A stretch of DNA of 64,000 nucleotides, taken from contig NZ_JAKILD010000014.1 in the NCBI RefSeq assembly GCF_023283825.1, positions 1 to 64,000 on the forward strand. Direction: 5' to 3'. The position numbers were made by a program, and so were the translations under genes. Positions 1 through 8,367 of this stretch are shown here, in pieces. Source of the DNA: Shewanella olleyana. Lineage in GTDB: Bacteria; Pseudomonadota; Gammaproteobacteria; Enterobacterales; Shewanellaceae. Every line of letters starts with the position of its first letter. Positions within the stretch are counted from its first letter, which is position 1. Below the pieces are notes generated by a model. That model saw only the letters and a list, made by a program, of their open reading frames with translations, was not told where the DNA came from and did not search any database.

Positions 1-63
1 ACCAACAATATTGCTCAAGATGTGTTTTTAAATAAACGTCGTGAAATGCGTATAAACCAATAA
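1..63 (+). CDS. C-terminal end of an unidentified protein (5' truncated)
   Basis: An open frame runs from the first base to a TAA stop and gives about 20 residues ending in RREMRINQ. It is followed directly by hairpins of terminator type, which supports a real gene end. Too little is present to name the family. Confidence 0.5.
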   Translation, partial: TNNIAQDVFLNKRREMRINQ

Positions 64-65
64 AA

Positions 66-97
66 TAAAACCCCCACTTTAAAAAAAGTGGGGGTTT
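66..97. terminator. Intrinsic terminator, possibly bidirectional
   Basis: A ten-base stem CCCCCACTTT / AAAGTGGGGG (71-80 with 85-94) is flanked by A-runs on the left and a short T-run on the right. It lies after the truncated forward gene and downstream of the reverse gene at 151-462, so it may serve both. Confidence 0.7.
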
Positions 98-109
98 GTC
101 ATTAATCTG

Positions 110-131
110 AGCAGCCATTGGCTGCTTTTTT
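110..131 (+). terminator. Second intrinsic terminator
   Basis: The stem GCAGCC-ATT-GGCTGC is followed by a run of T. It sits just after the first hairpin and would back up termination of the forward transcript. Confidence 0.65.
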
Positions 132-150
132 ATTAGGTATTCGACAAGAA

Positions 151-462
151 TTACTTAGTATTCTGTTTGAATAAATGCAGTGTTTTTAGCAAGGCTGCAA
201 TTTTTTGAACATGGGCTTCAAGCGCTTCTGGTGGAATATGAGTATGGCTTTGTAATTCCTCTAACTCATTTGCAAGTTCCTGAACATAAGGCAGAAAACG
301 GTTACTTTTTTGGGTAAATCCTTGTTCTTCAGTGAAGATTGCAACAAACTTACCATGGCCTGCTTGACGTAATTCGTCGAGTCTTTTATCGGCATCAATG
401 GCTTGACGGTATCCTGTTTGCAAACTTTCTTTTAATTGCTTGATAACTTGGGTATACGGCAT
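151..462 (-). CDS. Conserved-looking hypothetical protein, 103 aa
   Basis: I do not recognise the family. The protein is small, hydrophilic and probably all-helical, rich in Gln, Glu, Lys and Leu, with heptad-like stretches but no Cys, signal peptide or membrane segment. It is probably cytoplasmic. It is divergent from the TraB/GumN gene, with only 49 bp between the two starts, so the promoters must be close or overlap. It ends next to two hairpins that could terminate it. The coding call rests on length, clean start and layout rather than on a named domain. Confidence 0.6.
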   Translation of the reverse strand: MPYTQVIKQLKESLQTGYRQAIDADKRLDELRQAGHGKFVAIFTEEQGFTQKSNRFLPYVQELANELEELQSHTHIPPEALEAHVQKIAALLKTLHLFKQNTK

Positions 463-511
463 GATAGCCTCATTTACATCATAAAATTAAGTTAAATTAT
501 AAGGGGCTGGC

Positions 512-1423
512 ATGGGACTAACAAGTCAAATACCGTTAAAAATCGCAATGATGCTACAGTTTTGCTTAAGAAAATTCACCACTATAGGGATTTTATCATT
601 ACTGCTAAGCTGCACCGCTTTTGCAGCAGAGTCTGATAAACCGCCATTCTTTAAAGCCAGCTACCAAGGTAAAGAAGTCTATTTATTAGGTTCAATTCAT
701 ATCGGTAAAGCCGACTTTTATCCACTGCCACTGCAAATTGAACAAGCGTATGTTGCTTCCGATGCGCTAGTGATAGAAGCTGATGTGACAAAAGCCAATG
801 TGCAACAACTGCTGCAACAATATGGTTTTGCTAAAGGGGGACAGCTGGATATTAATAGCCAATACCCAAAGTATTGTGGCCAGAATCAAACCATGTGTGA
901 TGGTTTAAAACCTTTGGCGACATGGCTTCAAGCTAATCAAATCGGTGTCGCCCGATTTGCCAGTTTAGGTTTTACTCCTGAAGCTGGTGTCGATGTCACT
1001 TTTATCGCCCGCGATCCTGCTAAACCCTTGCTAGAGCTTGAGAGCGTACAATTTCAGTTTGATCTCATTTCCTCGTTTTCAGATAAGACGCAGCAACAAT
1101 TACTTGATGAAGCCATTAATGCCACTGATGACGACATGCTTAAGTTAGTATCTGCCTGGAGAACGGGGGATCATCAGGGAATAACCGATATTATGGAGCA
1201 TCAAGCGGAAGATTCTGATGAATTGTTAGATAAATTACTTTGGCAGCGAAATCATATGATGACAAAGCGTATCGTTGAAATTTTGCAGCAATCAGATTAT
1301 CAACAACTATTTGTCATCGTCGGAGCAGGGCATGTGGTAGGCCAACAAGCATTACCTGAGTTGTTACAGAACGCTGGTTTGAGTGTGGTCGATTGTTGGC
1401 AAACAGGATGTAGCGCTTATTAA
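512..1423 (+). CDS. TraB/GumN family protein, exported
   Basis: A 303-residue protein with the TraB/GumN signature near its start, YLLGSIHIGK, where the conserved GxxH lies, and a later VIEADV segment. The C-terminal IVGAGHVVGQ box is also typical. Family members are thought to be metal-dependent proteases or erythromycin-esterase-like enzymes, but the substrate is generally unknown. The N-terminus has a hydrophobic stretch ending LLLSC-TAFA-AES, so it could be a lipoprotein or a cleaved secreted protein. An AAGGGG ribosome site 7 bases before ATG 512 supports this start. An internal ATG about 13 codons in would give a more standard signal peptide. Confidence 0.85.
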   Translation: MGLTSQIPLKIAMMLQFCLRKFTTIGILSLLLSCTAFAAESDKPPFFKASYQGKEVYLLGSIHIGKADFYPLPLQIEQAYVASDALVIEADVTKANVQQLLQQYGFAKGGQLDINSQYPKYCGQNQTMCDGLKPLATWLQANQIGVARFASLGFTPEAGVDVTFIARDPAKPLLELESVQFQFDLISSFSDKTQQQLLDEAINATDDDMLKLVSAWRTGDHQGITDIMEHQAEDSDELLDKLLWQRNHMMTKRIVEILQQSDYQQLFVIVGAGHVVGQQALPELLQNAGLSVVDCWQTGCSAY

Positions 1424-1467
1424 ACTTGGAATTTATTTCCTGATTGATGAGCAATTATAGGCATTTT

Positions 1468-1498
1468 TTGACTGATGTACTCAATCTCGATGTATAAT
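1468..1498 (+). promoter_or_regulatory. Candidate sigma-70 promoter
   Basis: TTGACT (1468-1473) and a perfect TATAAT (1493-1498) are separated by 19 bp, longer than the usual 17. It would start transcription near 1505, ahead of a hairpin and the MaoC-like gene. Confidence 0.45.
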
Positions 1499-1519
1499 AG
1501 CGCCATTATAAGATTTTAT

Positions 1520-1555
1520 GACGCAGTGTTTAGCTTGGCTAAATACTGCGTTTTT
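1520..1555 (+). terminator. Terminator-like hairpin in the leader of the MaoC gene
   Basis: ACGCAGTGTTTAGC (1521-1534) pairs with GCTAAATACTGCGT (1538-1551) with one mismatch and is followed by a T-run. It lies 97 bp after the GumN stop and about 15 bp after the predicted start site of the promoter just upstream. It can end the GumN transcript or attenuate the next one. Confidence 0.65.
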
Positions 1556-1581
1556 CAGTTAATCAAGAAAAGGTAACTCAT

Positions 1582-2451
1582 TTGAGTAACGACTACTCTA
1601 TAGAATTAGCTTCGATGCCATCGTTGTTGTCTTTATATCGTAAGATATTATTGTCTCGTAAGCCCGGTTGGGATCAACAACCATTGCCACACGTAAAAGT
1701 GCAAGCAAAAGGGATTAAAGTTTCAGACAAAAAAATCAATCAGTATGCTGAAGTATGCGAGTTTGAATATGACGGCAAAGTAGTACCGCCGACCTTTCTG
1801 TACGTATTAGCGTTTAGACTACACGCGACAATATTTACCGATAAAGCAATTACTTTCCCATTGCTGGGGATGATCCACTTAAAGAACAGTATTAGTTTAC
1901 ACCGACCTATTTTTGCTGATGAAGTGTTTGATGTACAGTGCGAACTAACATCAAGCCAAACCACAGATGCAGGCCTTGAGTTTGAATTGGTATCAAAAAT
2001 TTATGTTGGTGAAGAGTTAGTTTGGGAAGCATTATCTACTTACCTTTATCGCATTGAATCTAAAGGACGTCGTGCCAGACCACCACGGGCTTCAGATATG
2101 ACGTGGGAAGATGTACAAACATGGGCATTACCTGAAGACTTAGGTCGAAAATACGCTAGAGCATCGGGTGATTATAACTTGATCCATTTACATCCTATCG
2201 TATCAAAACGTTTTGGTTTTGAACGTGTATTAGCCCATGGTATGTGGTCGAAAGCGCGCTCGTTAGCAGCATTAATGCAGTTTATTGGCGATCGTCCTTT
2301 TAAAGTTGATGTCGAGTTTAAGCTGCCAGTGTTTATGCCATCAGAAGTGACGTTTGCTTTTGAAAGTTTGGAAAATGGTAAACGCTTTGAAATGCGTGAC
2401 ATTAAAGGTCGCCGTCCACACTTATTAGGTAATATGACTTACCTAGATTAA
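1582..2451 (+). CDS. MaoC-like (hot-dog fold) dehydratase family protein
   Basis: A 289-residue protein whose C-terminal half carries the MaoC/R-hydratase pattern YARASGDYNLIHLHP followed by VLAHGMWSKA. The Asp and His of this motif form the catalytic dyad of (R)-specific enoyl-CoA hydratases. The N-terminal half looks like a second, degenerate hot-dog domain, as in double hot-dog hydratases. It is probably cytoplasmic and acts on acyl-CoA or acyl-ACP thioesters, but the substrate cannot be read from the sequence. The start is a TTG preceded by AAAAGG at a good distance; no in-frame ATG fits better. It is followed by a strong terminator. Confidence 0.8.
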   Translation: MSNDYSIELASMPSLLSLYRKILLSRKPGWDQQPLPHVKVQAKGIKVSDKKINQYAEVCEFEYDGKVVPPTFLYVLAFRLHATIFTDKAITFPLLGMIHLKNSISLHRPIFADEVFDVQCELTSSQTTDAGLEFELVSKIYVGEELVWEALSTYLYRIESKGRRARPPRASDMTWEDVQTWALPEDLGRKYARASGDYNLIHLHPIVSKRFGFERVLAHGMWSKARSLAALMQFIGDRPFKVDVEFKLPVFMPSEVTFAFESLENGKRFEMRDIKGRRPHLLGNMTYLD

Positions 2452-2495
2452 CTCTTAGAGTTTTGCAGTAATGCTTAACTGTTTATTAAATATAG

Positions 2496-2527
2496 AAAAG
2501 CCCGAGTGAATTCACTCGGGCTTTTTG
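2496..2527. terminator. Bidirectional intrinsic terminator
   Basis: A perfect palindrome GCCCGAGTGAATTCACTCGGGC (arms 2500-2510 and 2511-2521) is flanked by AAAA and TTTTT. It separates the convergent MaoC-like and MscS genes. Confidence 0.9.
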
Positions 2528-2564
2528 TTGGAACAATCTATAAGTTCAATACTAGAATACTGAA

Positions 2565-4190
2565 CTAGTCCGCTGCTTTCTCATGGTAAATATGCACATC
2601 GCGCTGCGGGAATGGAATGCTGACGCCTTGGGCGTCAAACTGCATTTTCACTTCGCGAGTAATATCCCAGTATACATCCCAATAGTCGAGAGGGGCTGCC
2701 CAAGGGCGAACAATAAAATCAACTGATGATTCACCTAAGGTGTGTAATTTGATCATAGGCTCGGGGAACTGTTTTACTTTTGGATGTGCCATTACGATAT
2801 CCGTGAGAATCTTTTCTGCTTTAGGAATATCGTCGCCATACCCAATACCAAATGTCATATCAACGCGGCGCTCTTGCTCTACGGTAATATTGTTAATGGT
2901 GTCACCCCAAATTTTGTTATTTGGAACAATTAAACGTTGGTTATCTAGGGTTTTTACTGTGGTTGACACTAAGCTCATATGGCTTACACGACCAGTTACA
3001 CCTGCAGCATTAATCAAATCACCGACATCATACGGACGGTAGACTAAGATCATCATGCCAGACGCAAAGTTAGATAAGGTGTCTTGTAATGCAAAACCAA
3101 TAATTACACCCGCGATACCAAAACCTGCCAGTAAAGGGGCAAGCTCAAAACCAAGTTGTGACAACGCAATCAGTAAACCGAGTGCATAAATGACGTTACC
3201 AGAAATTGAGGTAAAGAAGTCCTGCAATAGCATGCTGAAATTTAACTTTGATGAGTTAACCGCCTTGCGAACGATTTTACGAACGAGTTTAGCGACGATG
3301 CTTGCTAAAAATAAAATAATTAAAAAGATGATGATTTTAAACGTAATGCCTGCACCATTTTCTAGTGCTTGATTTTTGGCAATATTCATCCATTCTTCGA
3401 TTAAGCTAGAAGCAACATCAAAGTTCAATACATCCTGAGTGATGTCACCTGAAACACTGAATAAGGTCTGTTTAATTTGCGCGGTATCTTGCCCGAGTGA
3501 TTCTAATAATTCTGCAGTTATGGCTAAGCTACTACTATGTTGAGACAAACGCTCTTTAAGTCCTGAAACATGGCTTTTTTGCTCACTTGTTATATCAGCA
3601 CCAGCACTTGACGCTTCATTAACGGCCTCTTTTAACTGTATTTGAGTGTATACTACTAGACTTTCGAGGTAATCAGCTCTCTTTGTTAACTTTGCCGTTA
3701 ACGCGGTTTCAGCATTGTCGACATTAATATTGAGTGTTCTTCCCCAATTAATGGTTTCTAATTCTGCCTGAAGGTAGTGATCTCTTTCCTCTTCTCTTTT
3801 GATGATATCTTGCATGCTCTGACTATCATCTTGACTGCCAAGAGTCTGTTTGATCGCTTTAATATCTTTATCTAAGTATTGCCCGACTTTATCTAGAAAC
3901 ACTAACTGCTTATTCACTTGAGGCACTAAATAAGCGACATCAGGTTCGGGCTGGTTAATGAGTAAGTCCAATTGCTCTCTTAGTACGTCCGTTTTATTGC
4001 GCACCCGGTATTCAGTAATACTTTTTAATTCACCTTTTGCTGTTGTTAAAAGGCCAACATCAGTGCCAATGGTACTTTGTAATTGTTGAATTTTATTGAT
4101 TGTTTCTGCGGGAACTTCAGCAGCATAACTATCACCAGTAAAGCTAATGACACTGATTAAACAGCAAATAATAAACAGAACTCTTGGCAT
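2565..4190 (-). CDS. MscS-family mechanosensitive channel with long periplasmic domain
   Basis: A protein of about 541 residues. It has a signal peptide (MPRVLFIICCLISVISFTG), a helical and probably coiled-coil periplasmic domain of about 250 residues, then membrane helices and the MscS pore helix region (LLAGFGIAGVIIGFALQDTLSNFASG) and the beta domain (VYRPYDVGDLI). It would open under membrane tension to release osmolytes. I set the start at 4190 because AGGAAG lies 8 bases upstream; the ATG seven codons earlier has no ribosome site. It is convergent with the MaoC-like gene. Confidence 0.88.
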   Translation of the reverse strand: MPRVLFIICCLISVISFTGDSYAAEVPAETINKIQQLQSTIGTDVGLLTTAKGELKSITEYRVRNKTDVLREQLDLLINQPEPDVAYLVPQVNKQLVFLDKVGQYLDKDIKAIKQTLGSQDDSQSMQDIIKREEERDHYLQAELETINWGRTLNINVDNAETALTAKLTKRADYLESLVVYTQIQLKEAVNEASSAGADITSEQKSHVSGLKERLSQHSSSLAITAELLESLGQDTAQIKQTLFSVSGDITQDVLNFDVASSLIEEWMNIAKNQALENGAGITFKIIIFLIILFLASIVAKLVRKIVRKAVNSSKLNFSMLLQDFFTSISGNVIYALGLLIALSQLGFELAPLLAGFGIAGVIIGFALQDTLSNFASGMMILVYRPYDVGDLINAAGVTGRVSHMSLVSTTVKTLDNQRLIVPNNKIWGDTINNITVEQERRVDMTFGIGYGDDIPKAEKILTDIVMAHPKVKQFPEPMIKLHTLGESSVDFIVRPWAAPLDYWDVYWDITREVKMQFDAQGVSIPFPQRDVHIYHEKAAD

Positions 4191-4296
4191 GGTAAAACTT
4201 CCTGTCAACATAGTAGAAATCTAATAATAAGTTATTGCGGGAAGTTTGACGATAATTTGCTAGACTTACGCACTTTTTATTTTTAGGTACACAGAC

Positions 4297-4608
4297 ATGG
4301 CCATATCTTGCGCCCACTGCCACAAGCCTTTATCACTGAGTAAAGTCACTGGTAGTCGAGGAAAAGGTTTCTCATCGCAAATTCAATGTTACCACTGTAA
4401 AGCGTGGCTAGGACGACATGCCAAGCTGACAATGCTGAAAGTAATAGGGTTTTATACGGCGGTCATTGCAGCTGTGGTGGGGTACTTTATAGAAGGCACT
4501 TCAAATATCGTTACCCCCACGATTTTATTATCACTAATACTCATGGGGGTTTCGCATATGATGGATCATCTCTTGGTTATGGAATTACCTGTAGATGAAG
4601 AGTCATAA
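4297..4608 (+). CDS. Small zinc-ribbon membrane protein, 103 aa
   Basis: The N-terminus holds two CxxC pairs (CAHC and CYHC, about 25 residues apart), as in a zinc-ribbon. Two hydrophobic helices follow (IGFYTAVIAAVVGYFIEG and TILLSLILMGVSHMM) and an acidic tail. This suggests an inner-membrane protein with a cytoplasmic metal-binding knuckle. I cannot name a family or function. The gene is divergent from the MscS gene and ends only 3 bp from the stop of a convergent 41-codon gene. Confidence 0.7.
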   Translation: MAISCAHCHKPLSLSKVTGSRGKGFSSQIQCYHCKAWLGRHAKLTMLKVIGFYTAVIAAVVGYFIEGTSNIVTPTILLSLILMGVSHMMDHLLVMELPVDEES

Positions 4609-4611
4609 AAA

Positions 4612-4737
4612 TTAGTCAACAACTTGTACTTGGTTTTCTAATGCAGTTTCAACGTAATAAATACCGCCAAGTACAAAAACACCAATGATCACCATCGTTA
4701 AAATGATACCGATGTTATCCTTGATTAAATTCATCAT
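4612..4737 (-). CDS. 41-residue single-pass membrane protein
   Basis: A frame reading MMNLIKDNIGIILTMVIIGV and on to QVQVVD-stop. It has a short basic N-terminus, one hydrophobic helix of about 20 residues, and an acidic or polar tail. AGAGGATAT lies just before the ATG, a good ribosome site. Another ATG follows immediately. Length, hydrophobic pattern and ribosome site together argue it is real; the function is unknown. It is convergent with the zinc-ribbon membrane protein. Confidence 0.6.
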   Translation of the reverse strand: MMNLIKDNIGIILTMVIIGVFVLGGIYYVETALENQVQVVD

Positions 4738-4768
4738 AGTTATATCCTCTATTTAGGCTGTCTACGTT

Positions 4769-4781
4769 GCTATAATATGGT
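4769..4781. promoter_or_regulatory. Possible Zur-box-like site (weak)
   Basis: GCTATAATATGGT matches 10 of 13 positions of the enteric Zur core GTTATAATATAAC. It lies between the 41-codon gene and the zinc-uptake cluster. The DNA is AT-rich and the match may be chance or a -10 box. Confidence 0.25.
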
Positions 4782-4954
4782 TAATATTTTAGCTTTTTCA
4801 GCTTAAGCTAATCTTAAAACAACCACTTGTCCAATGCCATATTTTAGTTCGGTAAGTCACAGAATTTGTTGAAAAGTGATTTGTAACATTCTTTGGGTTG
4901 CTTTTTTTTGAATTTTTTTTAAGATAGTCTCGATTTTTGTAGAAAGGGAAAATT

Positions 4955-5245
4955 TTGCCAAATTCAACGCGAACAACACAAACAATAGCGATCTGGCTTT
5001 CAGCCATGCTCGTGCTATTGTCGTTTGCGTCTGCCGCCCATGAATCAGTGCACCAGCATGAAGGTGTTAATACTGAATGTACCCTGTGCTTTCATCAGCA
5101 CCAATTACAAAAAACGATAACTAGCACTGATGTTAAGTTGACGGTCATTCGTCAAACATTTGAATCTAGCTGTGAGCCGATTTTTCATTCATATATTACC
5201 CATCAAGTTGTTTATCATAGCCGCGCTCCTCCGTTTTTCTCCTAG
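4955..5245 (+). CDS. Small exported His/Cys protein (DUF2946-like), first gene of the metal cluster
   Basis: A 96-residue protein with an N-terminal hydrophobic segment (IAIWLSAMLVLLSFASA) that looks like a signal peptide, then HESVHQHEG and CTLCFHQHQ. The His and Cys could bind metal. It resembles the short DUF2946-type proteins often found ahead of metal transport genes. The start is TTG at 4955 behind AAAGGGAA. It is followed after 104 bp by the His-rich outer-membrane protein and is probably part of the same zinc-responsive cluster. Confidence 0.6.
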   Translation: MPNSTRTTQTIAIWLSAMLVLLSFASAAHESVHQHEGVNTECTLCFHQHQLQKTITSTDVKLTVIRQTFESSCEPIFHSYITHQVVYHSRAPPFFS

Positions 5246-5349
5246 TTCAATATTTATTATTAATAAATAAACCAACAATTTTTTATGGATAAATTTATTG
5301 ATCGACCACATAGATAGTGGCCGATTACTTGTTGTATTTTGGAGAAAAA

Positions 5350-6618
5350 ATGTCTTATTCAAACAAACGCCTTTCATTGGTTGCAGCTGCTTGCGCCCTC
5401 GCTTCTACTCACGTTTCAGCTGAAGACTCTAGTCTAACTAACCCTAACATCAGTGCAGTGCTTGATGGTTTTTACCAAACCGGCGACCGTGGATTAGGCG
5501 GCCGTAGTGAAGGCTTTGGTTTAGGCGAAACAGAACTTGCTATCAGTGCCAATATTGATGACATGTTCTACGGTAAAGTGACCGCTATTTTAGAGGTGCA
5601 CGACGGTGAAACAGAAATTGGATTAGAAGAAGCGTTCATTCAAACAATGGACTTACCAGCGGGTTTAGGTATTCGTGCCGGTCGCTTTCTGTCTGACGTT
5701 GGTTACTTGAATAATCAGCATTTACACACGGACTCGTTTATTGACCGTCCTGGCGCATACCGCGCATTCATGGGGAACCATTATTTCGATGATGGTGTGC
5801 GTCTAACTTATGTCGCTCCGACTGACCTTTACTGGACTATGGGTGTTGAAGTCTTTAAAGGCGACAAAATGCGCGCGGCAGATATGTACGAAGAGCATGA
5901 AGAACATGAAGACCATGAACATGAAGAAGAGCATGAAGAACATGGACCTCGCGATTACGACACTGTAGGTGTGTATTCAGCTTTTACTAAATTTGGTGGT
6001 GATATTGGTATCTCAAGCTCTTGGCAGGTTGGCTTAAGCTACTTACACAATGCCAACGGTAAGGTAATGGTCGAAGAGGGAGAGCATGAAGATGAAGTTC
6101 ATGTTGATGAAGAACATGATCATGAAGGCCACACTCATAGCGCATCTTATACCGGTGAAAATACTTATATCGCTGATTTTGTATATAAATGGGCGCCAGA
6201 CGGTAATTATAAGTACCAGCATCTCACTATCAGTGGCGAATACTTTAGAGTGACTGATACTTTCGCATTTGAAGAAGGCGATCATGATCATGAAGAAGAG
6301 CATGAACATGAAGAGTCTCACGGCGATGATTTCTTTGAAGGTTGGTACTTAAGTGGTGTTTATCAGTTCTCTCCGCATTGGTCTGCAGGTGTTCGATATG
6401 GTGAAGTTGATACTTTTGAACTTCATGGTGATCATCTAGATGCGCAGAAATTAAAAGAAACTGAGCTTAGCCTAGCTTGGCATAGCAGTCACTTCTCTAC
6501 TGTACGTCTACAATATACAAACCAGAAAGGCACCAACTTTGATGGTTTTGAAGACGATAACATCGTCTCACTTCAGTATGTTATGACATTAGGAGCTCAC
6601 GGTGCGCATCAATTCTAA
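5350..6618 (+). CDS. Outer-membrane beta-barrel protein with His/Glu-rich loops, probable zinc porin
   Basis: A 422-residue protein with a signal peptide ending HVSA-EDS, repeated amphipathic beta-strands and a C-terminal Phe, as in porins. Three loops are packed with His, Glu and Asp: near 5890-5946, 6079-6135 and 6283-6325. They look like metal-gathering tracts on the cell surface. The placement before a periplasmic metal-binding protein and a permease supports a role in zinc (or similar metal) entry. The start is ATG 5350 with GGAG six bases upstream; the earlier GTG has no ribosome site. The next gene overlaps its end by 17 bp, showing an operon. Confidence 0.75.
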   Translation: MSYSNKRLSLVAAACALASTHVSAEDSSLTNPNISAVLDGFYQTGDRGLGGRSEGFGLGETELAISANIDDMFYGKVTAILEVHDGETEIGLEEAFIQTMDLPAGLGIRAGRFLSDVGYLNNQHLHTDSFIDRPGAYRAFMGNHYFDDGVRLTYVAPTDLYWTMGVEVFKGDKMRAADMYEEHEEHEDHEHEEEHEEHGPRDYDTVGVYSAFTKFGGDIGISSSWQVGLSYLHNANGKVMVEEGEHEDEVHVDEEHDHEGHTHSASYTGENTYIADFVYKWAPDGNYKYQHLTISGEYFRVTDTFAFEEGDHDHEEEHEHEESHGDDFFEGWYLSGVYQFSPHWSAGVRYGEVDTFELHGDHLDAQKLKETELSLAWHSSHFSTVRLQYTNQKGTNFDGFEDDNIVSLQYVMTLGAHGAHQF

Positions 6619-7510
6619 AAAACTCATTATGATGGGGGCACTGTGTAGTGCCTTTATCACTAGCGCGGCGAATGCCCAGTTAAATGTATTTGCTTGCGAG
6701 CCTGAATACGCAGCATTAGCGCAAGAGATTGCGCCAGAAGCTAAAATTTACTCGGCGACAAGTGCATTGCAAGATCCGCATTTAGTGCAAGCAAGACCAA
6801 GTTTGATCGCTAAAATGCGCCAAGCAGACCTTGTTGTCTGTGCTGGTGCTGATTTAGAAATCGGCTGGCTGCCAATGCTACAAATGAAGGCATCTAACAA
6901 TAAAGTGCGTTCTACCGATAAAGGCCTATTCTATGCGGCTGAACATATCGAGACCTTAGACCAACTTGAACAGGTTGATCGTTCTATGGGGGATGTTCAC
7001 GCAAAGGGTAACCCGCATCTGCACTTTGACCCTCGCAAATTGCTAAAGGTGGCCAGTGCATTGTCAGAAAAAATGACGGCATTAGACCCAGAAGGTGCTG
7101 CAGGTTATCAGGCACAACTCGCTGATTTTAGTGAGCGATGGCAGCAAGCTATTCCTAAGTGGGAAGAGCAAGCGGCGGGTTTGAAAGGTAAAAAGGTCAT
7201 TGCTTACCATTCAAGCTTTCGTTACTTGTTTAACTGGTTAAGTATAGAGCAAGTTGCCGACTTAGAGCCTAAGCCTGGTATCCCGCCAAGCAGTAGCCAT
7301 TTAGCCAAGCTTGTAAGTCGCAGCCAAGAAGGTGACGTGATGGCGATCTTAGTCACGTCTTACCAAGATGAACGCGGTGCTAACTGGCTTGGTGAACGCA
7401 CAGAGTTACCAGTATTAGTTTTGCCAATGTCTGTTGGTGGTAATAGTGATAGTAAAGATTTATTCAGCCTTTATGATAGCGTACTGACGTTATTAACCAA
7501 TGTGGAATAG
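6602..7510 (+). CDS. Periplasmic metal-binding protein of an ABC transporter (ZnuA/TroA family)
   Basis: A 302-residue protein with a signal peptide ending ANA-QLN, the cluster A-I motifs VVCAGADLEIGWLP and GNPHLHFDP, and a later VIAYHSSFRYLFNWL, each carrying the His expected to bind Zn or Mn. It lacks the long His-rich loop of classic ZnuA. It would pass metal to the permease next to it. The GTG start lies inside the porin gene behind TAGGAG. The permease gene follows after 3 bp. Confidence 0.85.
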   Translation: MRINSKKLIMMGALCSAFITSAANAQLNVFACEPEYAALAQEIAPEAKIYSATSALQDPHLVQARPSLIAKMRQADLVVCAGADLEIGWLPMLQMKASNNKVRSTDKGLFYAAEHIETLDQLEQVDRSMGDVHAKGNPHLHFDPRKLLKVASALSEKMTALDPEGAAGYQAQLADFSERWQQAIPKWEEQAAGLKGKKVIAYHSSFRYLFNWLSIEQVADLEPKPGIPPSSSHLAKLVSRSQEGDVMAILVTSYQDERGANWLGERTELPVLVLPMSVGGNSDSKDLFSLYDSVLTLLTNVE

Positions 7511-7513
7511 CCT

Positions 7514-8287
7514 ATGCTAGATCTTGATCTGTTACCCATCTTGTTACCTGCTTTTGTGGCCGGTTTACTCGTACTATCAACGCATGTGCTGCTGGGGCGT
7601 CAAGTTCTGAAACGTGGGATTATCTTTATCGATTTAGCCATTGCGCAGGTTGCTGCGCTTGGTGCAATTGTCGCACACATGGATCATCACATTGAGGAAT
7701 TACCTTTTTCACATGTGTGGATGCCTGCGATTTTTGCACTGGCAGGAGCAGGATTGATCGCTTGGTTATCGAAACATTTTGCCGACGAACTTGAGGCTAT
7801 CATTGGTTGTTTTTACGTACTCAGTGCAGTGACGGCTATGCTGTTATTGTCTAACGATCCACATGGCGCTGAGTTATTAAAGCAATTAATGTCAGGACAG
7901 ATCCTTTGGGTTAATTGGTCGCAACTTATACTTCCTGCTGTTGTGTCAGTGGCAATCTTGGTGCTTGTAGCGTTGAAGCCGCAAGTGCTAGAAGGGGCAA
8001 GTTTCTACTTCTTGTTTGCTATTGTGATTACTTTATCTGTTGAGCTAGTCGGGGTTTACTTGGTGTTTAGCACCTTGATATTACCTGCACTGGCGCTAAA
8101 CAAGTATCAAGGTAAGGGCTTACTCCCACTTGCTTATGTGGTTGGATTTGTTGGTTACCTAGCAGGGCTTATACTCTCAGCCAGTTACGATTTACCTAGT
8201 GGCGCTGCGATTGTTGCGGCCCTTGCAGTCAGTGCGATTGCGATGCGAGTCATGTTGTCAATGAAAGCAACGCAGCAGATGAGCTAA
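7514..8287 (+). CDS. Metal ABC transporter permease (ZnuB family)
   Basis: A 257-residue very hydrophobic protein with about eight membrane helices and the ABC-3 permease pattern (FIDLAIAQVAALGA near residue 40, and VGVYLVFSTLILPAL). It forms the inner-membrane channel for zinc, manganese or iron. No ATP-binding subunit gene follows; the next gene is plsC behind a long hairpin. The ATPase must be supplied from elsewhere, or the pair works with the partner of another system. Confidence 0.85.
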   Translation: MLDLDLLPILLPAFVAGLLVLSTHVLLGRQVLKRGIIFIDLAIAQVAALGAIVAHMDHHIEELPFSHVWMPAIFALAGAGLIAWLSKHFADELEAIIGCFYVLSAVTAMLLLSNDPHGAELLKQLMSGQILWVNWSQLILPAVVSVAILVLVALKPQVLEGASFYFLFAIVITLSVELVGVYLVFSTLILPALALNKYQGKGLLPLAYVVGFVGYLAGLILSASYDLPSGAAIVAALAVSAIAMRVMLSMKATQQMS

Positions 8288-8330
8288 CCTCACTTTTAAG
8301 TGTTACGTCAACTCTCCAGTGATACTGCAG

Positions 8331-8367
8331 AATTAATGATGCGTTAATGTTTAACGCATCATTAATT
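8331..8367. terminator. 17-bp perfect hairpin ending the metal cluster
   Basis: AATTAATGATGCGTTAA (8331-8347) pairs perfectly with TTAACGCATCATTAATT (8351-8367) across a three-base loop. Only a short T-rich stretch follows, so it may be a terminator or an mRNA-stabilising hairpin. Confidence 0.6.

Noticed and set aside
151-462. PriC-like primosomal protein
   Set aside because: The 103-residue protein is shorter than PriC and I see no matching motif, so it is left as hypothetical.
5880-5946. Repeated CATGAAGA units as possible CRISPR or tandem DNA
   Set aside because: They are codons for the His/Glu loop of the barrel protein, in frame with the gene.
6043-6321. 92-codon reverse frame inside the His-rich barrel gene
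   Set aside because: It mirrors the repeated His/Glu codons of the forward gene.
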